Source: an uncultured Eubacteriales bacterium (GTDB lineage Bacteria; Bacillota; Clostridia; UBA1381; UBA9506). From it: a DNA stretch of 6,307 nucleotides. Under the pieces are notes generated by a model. The model had not been told where the DNA came from, did not search any database, and worked only from the letters and a program-made list of their open reading frames with translations. Shown here piece after piece: positions 1 to 5,232 of this stretch. How positions within the stretch are numbered: the first letter of the stretch is position 1; each line of letters starts with the position of its first letter. The position numbers and the translations under genes were made by a program. The DNA lies in the NCBI GenBank assembly GCA_902478395.1, contig CABSKZ010000174.1, positions 1-6,307 on the forward strand, in the 5' to 3' direction.

Positions 1-18
1 GATGTGTATAAGAGACAG
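1..18 (+). other. Residual Nextera/Tn5 mosaic-end adapter (sequencing artefact)
   Basis: The first 18 bases match the last 18 of the 19-base Tn5 mosaic end used in Nextera/tagmentation libraries (AGATGTGTATAAGAGACAG). Genomic sequence probably begins at about position 19. The match lies exactly at the window edge, as expected for an untrimmed read at a contig end. It should not be read as a transposon in the organism. Confidence 0.95.
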
Positions 19-88
19 GTTGGAATATTCTATTTTACGAGGGCATATATAAAAAATAGGACAACCCAATAAAAAATGAGATAACATA

Positions 89-117
89 TTGACAATGCAT
101 GCATATGATGGTATCAT
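89..117 (+). promoter_or_regulatory. Sigma-A type promoter of the feoA-feoB-fur operon
   Basis: A perfect -35 hexamer TTGACA (89-94) is separated by 17 bases from TATCAT (112-117), which matches the -10 consensus at 5 of 6 bases. Transcription would start near 124, about 30 bases before feoA, with the putative Fur box covering the start site and early transcribed region. Only the sequence supports this. Confidence 0.8.
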
Positions 118-118
118 A
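104..118. promoter_or_regulatory. Perfect dyad over the feo -10 element, possible second operator
   Basis: TATGAT and ATCATA form perfect 6-base arms around GGT, and the right arm lies on the -10 hexamer. It does not follow the 7-1-7 Fur pattern, so a Fur role is not clear. It could be a site for another metal regulator, a weak additional Fur contact, or chance in an AT-rich promoter. Confidence 0.3.
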
Positions 119-126
119 AAAGTAAA

Positions 127-141
127 TGAAAATCATTCTCA
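127..141. promoter_or_regulatory. Putative Fur box in front of feoA
   Basis: TGAAAATCATTCTCA fits the 7-1-7 Fur box (TGATAATNATTATCA) at 12 of 14 defined positions. The surrounding 19 bases (122-140) match the classical 19-bp Fur consensus at 15 of 19. It covers about +4 to +18 relative to the predicted start of transcription, where a bound Fe-Fur dimer would block the promoter. The probable repressor is the Fur-family protein encoded at the end of the same operon. Confidence 0.78.
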
Positions 142-155
142 AGTAGGTGGGGTAT

Positions 156-377
156 ATGATGACGCTTAGCGAGGTAAAGAAAGGCCAGCGGCTTTGGATT
201 AAAAAAGTGAATGCAGAAGATATCCGTCCGCAGGCAATGCGCCTTGGCTTATATGAAGGTGCGGATTTAGAATGTACGGAAGCAATCAAAAACGGGCCGG
301 TTATCTTGAGGAACGCGTTTTGTGAAATTGCCGTGGGGCAGAAAATAGCAAAAAATATTTTAGTGACAGTAGCTTAA
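156..377 (+). CDS. feoA: FeoA, small SH3-like ferrous iron transport protein
   Basis: This is a cytosolic protein of about 73 residues that partners FeoB in Fe(II) uptake; the family is thought to tune FeoB activity through its SH3-like fold. The visible family pattern is an N-terminal LSEVKKGQ, then I..V......R...LGLYEGADLEC, a GPVILR strand, and a final IAVGQKIAKNILV. The usual length is 70-80 residues, so it is complete. The start at 156 follows the ribosome site AGGTGG (145-150) by 5 bases; ATG 159 is an equally acceptable start. An in-frame GTG at 147 lies inside that ribosome site and is unlikely. The stop is 20 bases before feoB. The gene is first in the operon, behind a promoter with a Fur box, so repression under iron-replete conditions is expected. 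Confidence 0.93.
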   Translation: MMTLSEVKKGQRLWIKKVNAEDIRPQAMRLGLYEGADLECTEAIKNGPVILRNAFCEIAVGQKIAKNILVTVA

Positions 378-397
378 ATTAGGAGATTGGATCGGAT

Positions 398-2215
398 ATG
401 GACATAGAGAAGGTTGTATTGGTCGGGAATCCAAACGTCGGAAAATCTATTTTTTTCAATGCATTTACGGGTATTTACGTTGAGGTTTCCAACTTTCCGG
501 GAACGACAGTTGATATTAGTCAGGGCAAATACGGAAATTACATGATACAGGACACTCCCGGAATTTATGGCGTGTCCTCTTTTAATGACGAGGAGCGCGT
601 GGCGCGGGATGTTATTGTAGAAGGAGACGTGGTGATTAATGTCGCCGACGGTCTGCACCTAAGCCGTGATCTGTTTTTAACGCAGCAGCTTATCGATATG
701 GGGAAGCGCGTCATCTTGTGCGTCAATATGATGGATGAGGTTACACGCAACCACATTACAATTGATACGGACCGTCTCGCCTATTTGTTGGGCATTCCGG
801 TGATTGAAACCGCCGCTGCGGCAAATAAAAATCTGGACCAGGTAAAAGAACGGTTTACCGAAGCAAAACAGGGGAACCGGATTCATAAAATTGAGGAGAT
901 GGCACAGGAATATCTTGCTGATACGAATGGAAATTTGGCGGATGCGCTGCTTTTGCTGGAGGATGATACGCATACGCTTGAGAAATACCACAAGACGCCT
1001 GGCGGTAAACGGGACGAGGTTTACCTAATCCGGCGCAGGTACATAGACGAGCTGGTAGGCAAGGTGATGAAGATGCAGGAGGACGACAACAGCGTATCTT
1101 CCAAAGTAGGACGTTTCTTGCTGAACCCTTCTACCGGGATTCCTTCGCTGATTCTGATTCTAGCACTGATGTTTACGTTTCTGGGCTACTTCATTGCGCA
1201 ACAGCTGGTCGGACTAACGGAAGAAGTCATCATGCAGGGCTACTACGAACCATTCATTGTTGGCCTTGTCGGAAAACTGATTGATCCGGCGTCGGTACTC
1301 GGGCAATACCTGATTGGTGAATTCGGACTGCTCACGATGGTTCCGACCTATACGCTCGGCCTGCTTTTGCCATTGGTTGCTGGTTTTTATCTCATGCTAT
1401 CCATTTTGGAGGACTCCGGGTATCTGCCGAGAATCGCAACGCTGGTTGACCGCGGACTTACGAAAATTGGCCTGAATGGGAGAGCGATTATTCCGTTTAT
1501 TTTGGGATTTGGCTGTGTTACGGTTGCGACTGTCAGCACCCGGCTGCTGGGCTCACGGCGGGAAAGGGGGATTGCAACCGCTCTATTGGGGCTTACCATT
1601 CCTTGTTCCGCGCAATTCGGCGTCATTATTGGGAATGTTGCCAAAATCGGGCCGTTGTATTCCATACTTTATGTGTTGATTATCATATTTGTTTTTGCTG
1701 TTATTGGTAAATTAATGGACAAATGCCTGAAGGGAACGTCGACGGATCTGCTGATTGATTTGCCGCGTATGCGGGTTCCACAAGCCAAAAATGTGCTTCA
1801 AAAAATGTTTTTAAAAACCAAGCATTTTTTATTTGAGGCAGTTCCAATTTTTGCGCTGGGCGCCCTAATTATCACGACCTTGAGTGTAACCGGCATCCTG
1901 GACTGGATTATTGATGGACTGTCGCCGGTCGTAGAAGGATTTCTGCGGTTGCCAAAGGAAGCGACTGTTTCATTTATTATGGGGATTGTAAGGCGCGACT
2001 TCGGTGCTGCCGGTTTAAACTCCTTGCCGCTGAACCAGGAGCAGATTCTTGTGTCTATGGTGACGCTGACGCTGTTTGTTCCATGTATTGCGTCCATTAT
2101 GATGATATTTAAAGAGCGTTCGAAAACCGAAGCTGTTTGCATCTGGCTTGGCAGTTTCGTTCTGGCATTTCTGGTCGGAGGAATTTTGGCAAATATTCTT
2201 GTGTTATTCGTTTAA
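398..2215 (+). CDS. feoB: FeoB, ferrous iron transporter with N-terminal GTPase domain
   Basis: This is an integral membrane Fe(II) importer of 605 residues. The N-terminal G domain shows G1 GNPNVGKS (10-17), G2 PGTT (34-37), G3 DTPG (52-55), G4 NMMD (110-113) and a G5-like ETAAAANK (137-144). A helical linker (about 160-245) leads to a membrane domain of roughly eight hydrophobic segments from residue 250 to the C-terminus. The gate regions are recognisable: LEDSGYLPR (338-346), GFGCVTVAT (370-378, Cys373), IPCSAQFGV (401-409, Cys403) and VPC (Cys563). The first gate lacks the GCNVPA form known from Escherichia coli FeoB, and the chain is shorter than the roughly 650-770 residues of many FeoBs, so this is a divergent, compact subtype. 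An AGGAG (381-385) lies 12 bases before the ATG, which is long spacing. There is no terminator before the next gene. Confidence 0.93.
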   Translation: MDIEKVVLVGNPNVGKSIFFNAFTGIYVEVSNFPGTTVDISQGKYGNYMIQDTPGIYGVSSFNDEERVARDVIVEGDVVINVADGLHLSRDLFLTQQLIDMGKRVILCVNMMDEVTRNHITIDTDRLAYLLGIPVIETAAAANKNLDQVKERFTEAKQGNRIHKIEEMAQEYLADTNGNLADALLLLEDDTHTLEKYHKTPGGKRDEVYLIRRRYIDELVGKVMKMQEDDNSVSSKVGRFLLNPSTGIPSLILILALMFTFLGYFIAQQLVGLTEEVIMQGYYEPFIVGLVGKLIDPASVLGQYLIGEFGLLTMVPTYTLGLLLPLVAGFYLMLSILEDSGYLPRIATLVDRGLTKIGLNGRAIIPFILGFGCVTVATVSTRLLGSRRERGIATALLGLTIPCSAQFGVIIGNVAKIGPLYSILYVLIIIFVFAVIGKLMDKCLKGTSTDLLIDLPRMRVPQAKNVLQKMFLKTKHFLFEAVPIFALGALIITTLSVTGILDWIIDGLSPVVEGFLRLPKEATVSFIMGIVRRDFGAAGLNSLPLNQEQILVSMVTLTLFVPCIASIMMIFKERSKTEAVCIWLGSFVLAFLVGGILANILVLFV

Positions 2216-2277
2216 TCCGGCGCAGAGGTTCCGGGCCTTTTCAAGGTTGTGAAAATGCTGACTGAGGGAGGGGAATG

Positions 2278-2469
2278 ATGGTTTGCAAAGAATGTGGATA
2301 TGATAATCACATAATCGCCGGGAAATGCCTGCGCTGCGGCGCCGTGCTCAAACCGGACTGTACGGATTGCAGCAGGTGCGGAATCCATTGTCCCCACCGG
2401 AGTGAAAACAAGAGCGGGAAAGAAAGGGGGAGGGCGCGTGAAAAACAGCCTCAGGCAGAATCTGATTGA
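2278..2469 (+). CDS. Small 8-cysteine zinc-ribbon-like protein of the feo operon
   Basis: This is a predicted soluble protein of 63 residues with no membrane segment. Its cysteines come in pairs: CKEC (3-6) and CLRC (17-20) form a typical zinc-ribbon knuckle set, and CTDC (28-31) runs into SRCGIHC (Cys34, Cys38). The tail from about residue 41 is basic, polar and cysteine-free. The ribosome site GGGAGGGG (2266-2273) fits ATG 2278 better than ATG 2275, which is one base away from it. The gene starts 62 bases after feoB, and its last 32 bases overlap the start of fur in another frame, so translation of the two may be coupled. It is neither FeoC-like (no winged helix) nor the FeoB-associated Cys-rich membrane protein. 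A role in zinc or iron binding is inferred; the exact function is unknown. Confidence 0.72.
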   Translation: MVCKECGYDNHIIAGKCLRCGAVLKPDCTDCSRCGIHCPHRSENKSGKERGRAREKQPQAESD

Positions 2470-2884
2470 AGAACTGCAAAAAAATGGTTATAAGCTGACA
2501 AACCAGCGGCTCGCTGTCATTGAGATGTTTTCCCAATTTGACAACAGACACCTGACATGCGAAGAAATCTATGACGCTATACGGGCGAAGTACCCCGACA
2601 TCAGTCTTGCTACGGTATACCGGGTTATAAAGCTTTTGTGCGAATTGGACCTGCTGCATAAACTGGAACTTGGCGACGGAATTTCCCGCTATGAGGTGAA
2701 CATGGACGCAGGCAAACACGCCCATCACCATATGATATGTACCGTTTGCGGAAAAATTACGGAGCCCAAGGAGGATTTGTTAGAGGAACTTGAAAAGAAA
2801 ATCGCATCCGAATACGGTTTTTCCGTGACAGGCCACACCCTCAAACTGTATGGGATTTGTAAAGATTGCAGAGAAAAGGACTGA
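2438..2884 (+). CDS. fur: Fur-family metal-dependent transcriptional regulator
   Basis: This is a 148-residue cytosolic DNA-binding regulator, the normal length for Fur/PerR/Zur proteins. The N-terminal winged helix includes YKLTNQRLAVIEMF (18-31) and the recognition segment SLATVYRVIKLL (56-67). The C-terminal half has the metal-binding HAHHHMIC (94-101), and two structural zinc pairs, CTVC (101-104) and CKDC (141-144). The GTG at 2438 is preferred because GGGGGAGGG (2426-2434) lies just upstream; an in-frame GTG at 2402 would add 12 basic residues that the family does not need. Its place at the end of the feo operon, with a Fur box in front of feoA, favours an iron-sensing Fur that regulates itself. 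Sequence alone does not exclude PerR or Zur. Confidence 0.88.
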   Translation: MKNSLRQNLIEELQKNGYKLTNQRLAVIEMFSQFDNRHLTCEEIYDAIRAKYPDISLATVYRVIKLLCELDLLHKLELGDGISRYEVNMDAGKHAHHHMICTVCGKITEPKEDLLEELEKKIASEYGFSVTGHTLKLYGICKDCREKD

Positions 2885-2909
2885 AGAATAAATCACCTTC
2901 AGTCCTTTT
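2874..2909. terminator. Bidirectional terminator between fur and the Cys-rich gene
   Basis: AAAAGGACTGAAG (2874-2886) and CTTCAGTCCTTTT (2897-2909) form a perfect 13-bp stem with a 10-base loop. The A and T runs at the stem base give a U-tract in either direction. The left arm contains the fur stop codon and the right arm contains the stop codon of the convergent Cys-rich gene, so one hairpin ends both transcripts. Confidence 0.88.
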
Positions 2910-3060
2910 CCTGATTTTTAGACTGCTTGCTGGATAACTGGTACGCGCAGTTTGTACCGTTTGTCTGCTGGCAGCTAACCAGATTTAATGTAATGTTGTC
3001 GTAGCAACATTTTCCGTCGTGCTGGAAAATACAGTCTCTTGCGCAATTGATGTTCGTCAT
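2899..3060 (-). CDS. Small Cys-rich DUF1540-like protein
   Basis: This is a 53-residue soluble protein beginning MTNINCARDCIFQHDGKCC, a pattern like the DUF1540 proteins common in Clostridia (INC...C.....G.C..D.V/I...........C). Such proteins are sometimes misnamed as a hydroxymyristoyl-ACP dehydratase; nothing here supports that enzyme. Six cysteines, at residues 6, 10, 18, 19, 30 and 37, suggest metal binding, which is inference. The start at 3060 is chosen because GGAGGA (complement of 3068-3073) lies 7 bases upstream; the longer in-frame reading up to 3171 would cross a hairpin and has no family resemblance. It converges on fur, sharing its terminator. I see no clear promoter. Confidence 0.7.
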   Translation of the reverse strand: MTNINCARDCIFQHDGKCCYDNITLNLVSCQQTNGTNCAYQLSSKQSKNQEKD

Positions 3061-3138
3061 ATACCGGTCCTCCATATCATAGATTATTGCGGCCGCATAC
3101 CCGCCGCGACACGCAAGGCGGTGTTGCAGAGGTAATAC

Positions 3139-3167
3139 GGGGAACGGCCGGATTTGAACCGTTCCCC
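3139..3167. other. Perfect 9-bp GC-rich hairpin, role unclear
   Basis: GGGGAACGG (3139-3147) and CCGTTCCCC (3159-3167) pair perfectly around an 11-base loop. It lies about 100 bases past the end of the DUF4363 gene and about 80 bases before the Cys-rich gene on the - strand. Neither flank has a real T-run, so it is a poor intrinsic terminator. It could weaken read-through, stabilise the 3' end of the upstream message, or act in the leader of the Cys-rich gene. On the - strand the loop reads TTCAAATCCGG, resembling a tRNA T-arm. Confidence 0.5.
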
Positions 3168-3269
3168 TCAATCTATATTAACGGCCGCCAGCAGACGCTT
3201 TGCGACCGGTATATAATATCATATGCCCGGGCAGATGTTTCGGTGCAATGAAGTTGCCGCAATTTACCA

Positions 3270-3653
3270 CTAGAAAATATTCTCAATGGTGAATTTCTCA
3301 TTTTCCGGAATATGCTCAAGCAGAATTTGCAGTACGTTTGCCTTTACGATAGTCTGCTCCGCATTTTGATACTCAATGTAGCCTTTAATCTCATACAACG
3401 CTTCATTGATGAGGTCCATCTCATCATGATGGATGAAAGCGGCAACCCATTTTTTTGCGCTGTCCCAATGTTCTAAAAATTCGTTTAAAGAGGCCTGGCA
3501 ATCCTCCCAATTTTCCTCCCTTGCATGGGTCATAATATTTTCGACACACACCTCCATGGTATCCACGGAGCCGGACAGAACATAGATATAGATGGTCGTT
3601 CCGCCGATGATGATTAGGAAGGCTGCCATAGCAGCCGCGAAGGTTTTCATCAT
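3270..3653 (-). CDS. DUF4363 family membrane-anchored protein
   Basis: This is a 127-residue protein with one hydrophobic segment at about residues 5-26 (within MMKTFAAAMAAFLIIIGG and the following ILE/TYR-rich stretch), followed by an acidic helical domain outside the membrane. The motif-like segments ENWEDCQASLNEFLEHWD (47-64) and a later HHDEMDLINEALYEIKGYIE region (75-94) match what I know of DUF4363, a clostridial family of unknown function often found next to DUF421 genes. Its ATG overlaps the stop of the upstream DUF421 gene by 4 bases (ATGA), so the two are translationally coupled and probably act together at the membrane. ATG 3650 is an alternative start. No strong terminator follows. 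Confidence 0.85.
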   Translation of the reverse strand: MMKTFAAAMAAFLIIIGGTTIYIYVLSGSVDTMEVCVENIMTHAREENWEDCQASLNEFLEHWDSAKKWVAAFIHHDEMDLINEALYEIKGYIEYQNAEQTIVKANVLQILLEHIPENEKFTIENIF

Positions 3654-4339
3654 TCATCACTCTTTTTCTTGGTTTTGGTCTGTACAAATAAGCTTCCGGA
3701 GGTATCCAGACTGGCGATAAATACATCTTTGATATCCGTCACACCAAAATTTTGCAGTTTTTCGTGCAGCCATTCCATTGAAATGCTCGCCCCCTGCAAG
3801 GCCCTTTCGTTGACAACGCCGTCTGACACCAGTAAGAACGGCATTCCCTCGTATTTGATATTCATATCCAGGTCGGAGGGAGTGACCGGCCTTTTGTTTG
3901 ATTTTGGAATTACGCTGAGCAAACCATTCGTTTCTATTATCGCATATTCAATGTCCATGATATTGGCATAGCCGTTTGTGCGAAGTTCTTCCATTAAATC
4001 GTCAATGTTAAAGCGCAGTCGTTCCATCTCTTTTTCCAGAACACGCCCTTTTTCAATCAAAATGGTAGGGGTTCCGGAAATCATTTTCCGCACCTTTTTG
4101 CTTTTCAGAGTCAAAAAGGAAAAGGTAGCTTCGGCTATGATAAGTGTTAAAATTGGTATGATGCCGTTCACAAGGGGAGTTCCGACATTTTCCATCGGGA
4201 TGGATGCCAGCTCGGAAATCATCATGGCGACAACCAGCTCCGATGGCTGAAGCTGGCCAATCTGCCTTTTCCCCATGACGCGTAGGGCAGCAACAACCAA
4301 TATGTATAATATGATTGTGCGGACAAAGGAAATCAGCAT
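3650..4339 (-). CDS. DUF421 (YetF-type) membrane protein
   Basis: This is a 229-residue protein with three predicted membrane segments near the N-terminus (about 2-20, 34-50 and 58-78) and a cytoplasmic C-terminal domain. Family hallmarks are MGKRQIGQLQPSELV (22-36), GTPTILIEKGRV (89-100) and the RTNGYANIMDIEYAIIETNG region (120-139), which is the conserved YetF core. DUF421 proteins are widespread in spore-forming Firmicutes; some relatives have been linked to spore properties, but the biochemical role is unknown. The start at 4339 has GGAG (complement of 4346-4349) 6 bases upstream and gives the usual family N-terminus MLISFVRTIILY; ATG 4351 would add four residues. It is cotranscribed with the DUF4363 gene through a 4-base overlap. 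Confidence 0.9.
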   Translation of the reverse strand: MLISFVRTIILYILVVAALRVMGKRQIGQLQPSELVVAMMISELASIPMENVGTPLVNGIIPILTLIIAEATFSFLTLKSKKVRKMISGTPTILIEKGRVLEKEMERLRFNIDDLMEELRTNGYANIMDIEYAIIETNGLLSVIPKSNKRPVTPSDLDMNIKYEGMPFLLVSDGVVNERALQGASISMEWLHEKLQNFGVTDIKDVFIASLDTSGSLFVQTKTKKKSDE

Positions 4340-4410
4340 AACAAACTCCATTCCGCCGCCGCGCGGCTTTTAATATAAAATCGTATGATAGAATAGTGTA
4401 CCCAGTTGCC

Positions 4411-4438
4411 GTTATTTTATAACAATGACAGTTGTTAT
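4411..4438. promoter_or_regulatory. Nested dyad upstream of the DUF421-DUF4363 operon, possible operator
   Basis: ATAACAA (4419-4425) and TTGTTAT (4432-4438) are perfect 7-base arms with a 6-base centre, TGACAG. The left arm also pairs with an adjoining GTTAT (4411-4415) across TTT. Three half-sites of one motif therefore stand in a row, 72-99 bases before the DUF421 start. Repeated, oppositely oriented half-sites suit a dimeric repressor or activator. No convincing -35/-10 pair was found beside it, so the role is only suggested. Confidence 0.4.
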
Positions 4439-4525
4439 TTTGATTTGTGAGTTTTTCGGAATTTGAATTTCGCTCAAATGTGGTTGCGCGTTTCAATGAT
4501 GGCAGATTAAATTTTGTCTACATAG

Positions 4526-4554
4526 AAAAAACCGGAGCGGTTTGCTCCGGTTTT
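4526..4554 (-). terminator. Intrinsic terminator of the MarR gene
   Basis: On the - strand AAAACCGGAGC pairs perfectly with GCTCCGGTTTT across a 5-base loop (4528-4554). The T-run continues to 4526, giving six Ts. It begins 13 bases past the MarR stop and separates that gene from the DUF421 operon on the same strand. Confidence 0.88.
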
Positions 4555-4566
4555 ACAATATTTGAT

Positions 4567-5067
4567 TTAAAGCTCAAATTCACTCCAAAGTGACGAGCCG
4601 TCAGGCTTCAAATAATCTACCTCAGGGAAACACAGCTTTTTTAATATGCGGTTAACGGCAATCATATGCTCATTTAATTCAAGCAATTCCGCTTCCGGCA
4701 GTTGACTGAAAACAGCCTTGGACTTTTTATATAGCGTATCGCGCATTTGCAGAACATAATTTTTACCTTCCGGTGTGATAGCAACATCAATGACGCGCCG
4801 ATCCTTTTCATTGTTGACACGCTGGACAAAACCGAGCGAATCCAGCTTATCGATAATTGGCGTCACATTCGGCTTCGAAATGTCCAGCCGCTTTCCTATC
4901 TGGCTGGTGGACATCTGTTTCTGCAATGTCAGAAGCAGCAGCACACGCATGTGGGACGGCATGATTCCCTGCTTATTTGTAAATTCTCCCATGCATAAAA
5001 TTTTACGTGATAATGGCACAAAAGCGATTAAATTATCCGCAATATTTTTGGAAGTTATTTCTCGCAC
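4567..5067 (-). CDS. MarR-family transcriptional regulator
   Basis: This is a 166-residue dimeric winged-helix regulator of normal MarR size. The helix-turn-helix runs from about 52 (MSTSQIGKRLDISKPNVTP) through the recognition helix to LDSLGF (75-80). The wing has NNEKDRRVIDVAIT (85-98), including the DRR signature that contacts DNA. Long helices at both ends would form the dimer interface. The GTG start at 5067 follows AAAGGAG (complement of 5077-5083) by 9 bases and gives a natural N-terminal helix. It is divergent from a membrane fusion protein gene with an overlapping promoter region, the classic arrangement for a repressor of drug or metabolite efflux that also represses itself. The inducing ligand cannot be seen. 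Two cysteines (25 and 146) are too far apart to suggest an OhrR-type sensor. Confidence 0.9.
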   Translation of the reverse strand: MREITSKNIADNLIAFVPLSRKILCMGEFTNKQGIMPSHMRVLLLLTLQKQMSTSQIGKRLDISKPNVTPIIDKLDSLGFVQRVNNEKDRRVIDVAITPEGKNYVLQMRDTLYKKSKAVFSQLPEAELLELNEHMIAVNRILKKLCFPEVDYLKPDGSSLWSEFEL

Positions 5068-5084
5068 GATTCAGGACTCCTTTA

Positions 5085-5113
5085 TTGACAAAATCCAGCT
5101 GATACTTTATAAT
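5085..5113 (+). promoter_or_regulatory. Perfect consensus sigma-A promoter of the membrane fusion protein gene
   Basis: TTGACA (5085-5090) and TATAAT (5108-5113) are both exact consensus hexamers with the ideal 17-base spacer. Transcription would start near 5120, giving a leader of about 113 bases before the ATG at 5233. Such a strong promoter normally needs a repressor, and the divergent MarR gene is the obvious candidate. Confidence 0.88.
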
Positions 5114-5127
5114 GATTATATCACTAT
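5109..5127. promoter_or_regulatory. Imperfect palindrome, candidate MarR operator
   Basis: ATAATGAT and ATCACTAT are 8-base arms with one mismatch around TAT. The 19-bp length is typical of MarR-family operators. It overlaps the -10 elements of both divergent promoters, so a bound dimer would silence both. A related half-site, ATAACTATTAT, follows at 5126-5136. The high AT content raises the chance of accidental symmetry. Confidence 0.5.
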
Positions 5128-5143
5128 AACTATTATAATTCAA
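5115..5143 (-). promoter_or_regulatory. Promoter of the MarR gene, opposed to the efflux promoter
   Basis: On the - strand TTGAAT (5143-5138; 4 of 6 to consensus) is followed after 17 bases by a perfect TATAAT (5120-5115). Transcription would start near 5108, about 40 bases before the MarR GTG. Its -10 is separated from the + strand -10 by a single G, so one RNA polymerase would hinder the other. Confidence 0.7.
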
Positions 5144-5232
5144 GAATAATTTAAGATTTTATTCATATTTTGTACATATAATTGTGCTAATGTTATGTTG
5201 GATCAAGATTAAACAAAGGGGAAGGTTCGTGT

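Noticed and set aside
1..18. A native transposon end at the left edge
   Set aside because: The sequence is the engineered Tn5 mosaic end and sits exactly at the window start, so a library artefact is far more likely.
147..155. GTG start for FeoA at 147
   Set aside because: This codon lies within the AGGTGG ribosome site that serves ATG 156 or 159, and the extra residues are not part of the family.
1387..2142. Antisense and alternate-frame ORFs within feoB
   Set aside because: They are shadows of the FeoB coding frame, whose motifs run through the whole region.
2402..2437. Longer Fur reading from GTG 2402
   Set aside because: It adds 12 lysine/glycine/arginine-rich residues translated from the ribosome-site region and lacks its own clear ribosome site.
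3061..3171. N-terminal extension of the Cys-rich protein to 3171
   Set aside because: The extension translates through the GC-rich hairpin, has no ribosome site and resembles no family; a good GGAGGA stands before ATG 3060.
3120..3240. A full tRNA on the - strand, suggested by GGTTCAAATCC
   Set aside because: The T-stem pairs at only three of five positions, and no D-arm, anticodon arm or distant acceptor partner could be found. The strong pairing is a simple local hairpin.
5107..5121. A PerR box (TTATAATNATTATAA-like) between marR and the adaptor gene
   Set aside because: The match is high, but it is fully explained by two opposed TATAAT hexamers, and the neighbouring regulator is a MarR protein. 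Kept only as a remote option.
5177..5182. Second TATAAT before the adaptor gene
   Set aside because: There is no acceptable -35 hexamer at 16-18 bases upstream, and a perfect promoter already lies at 5085-5113.
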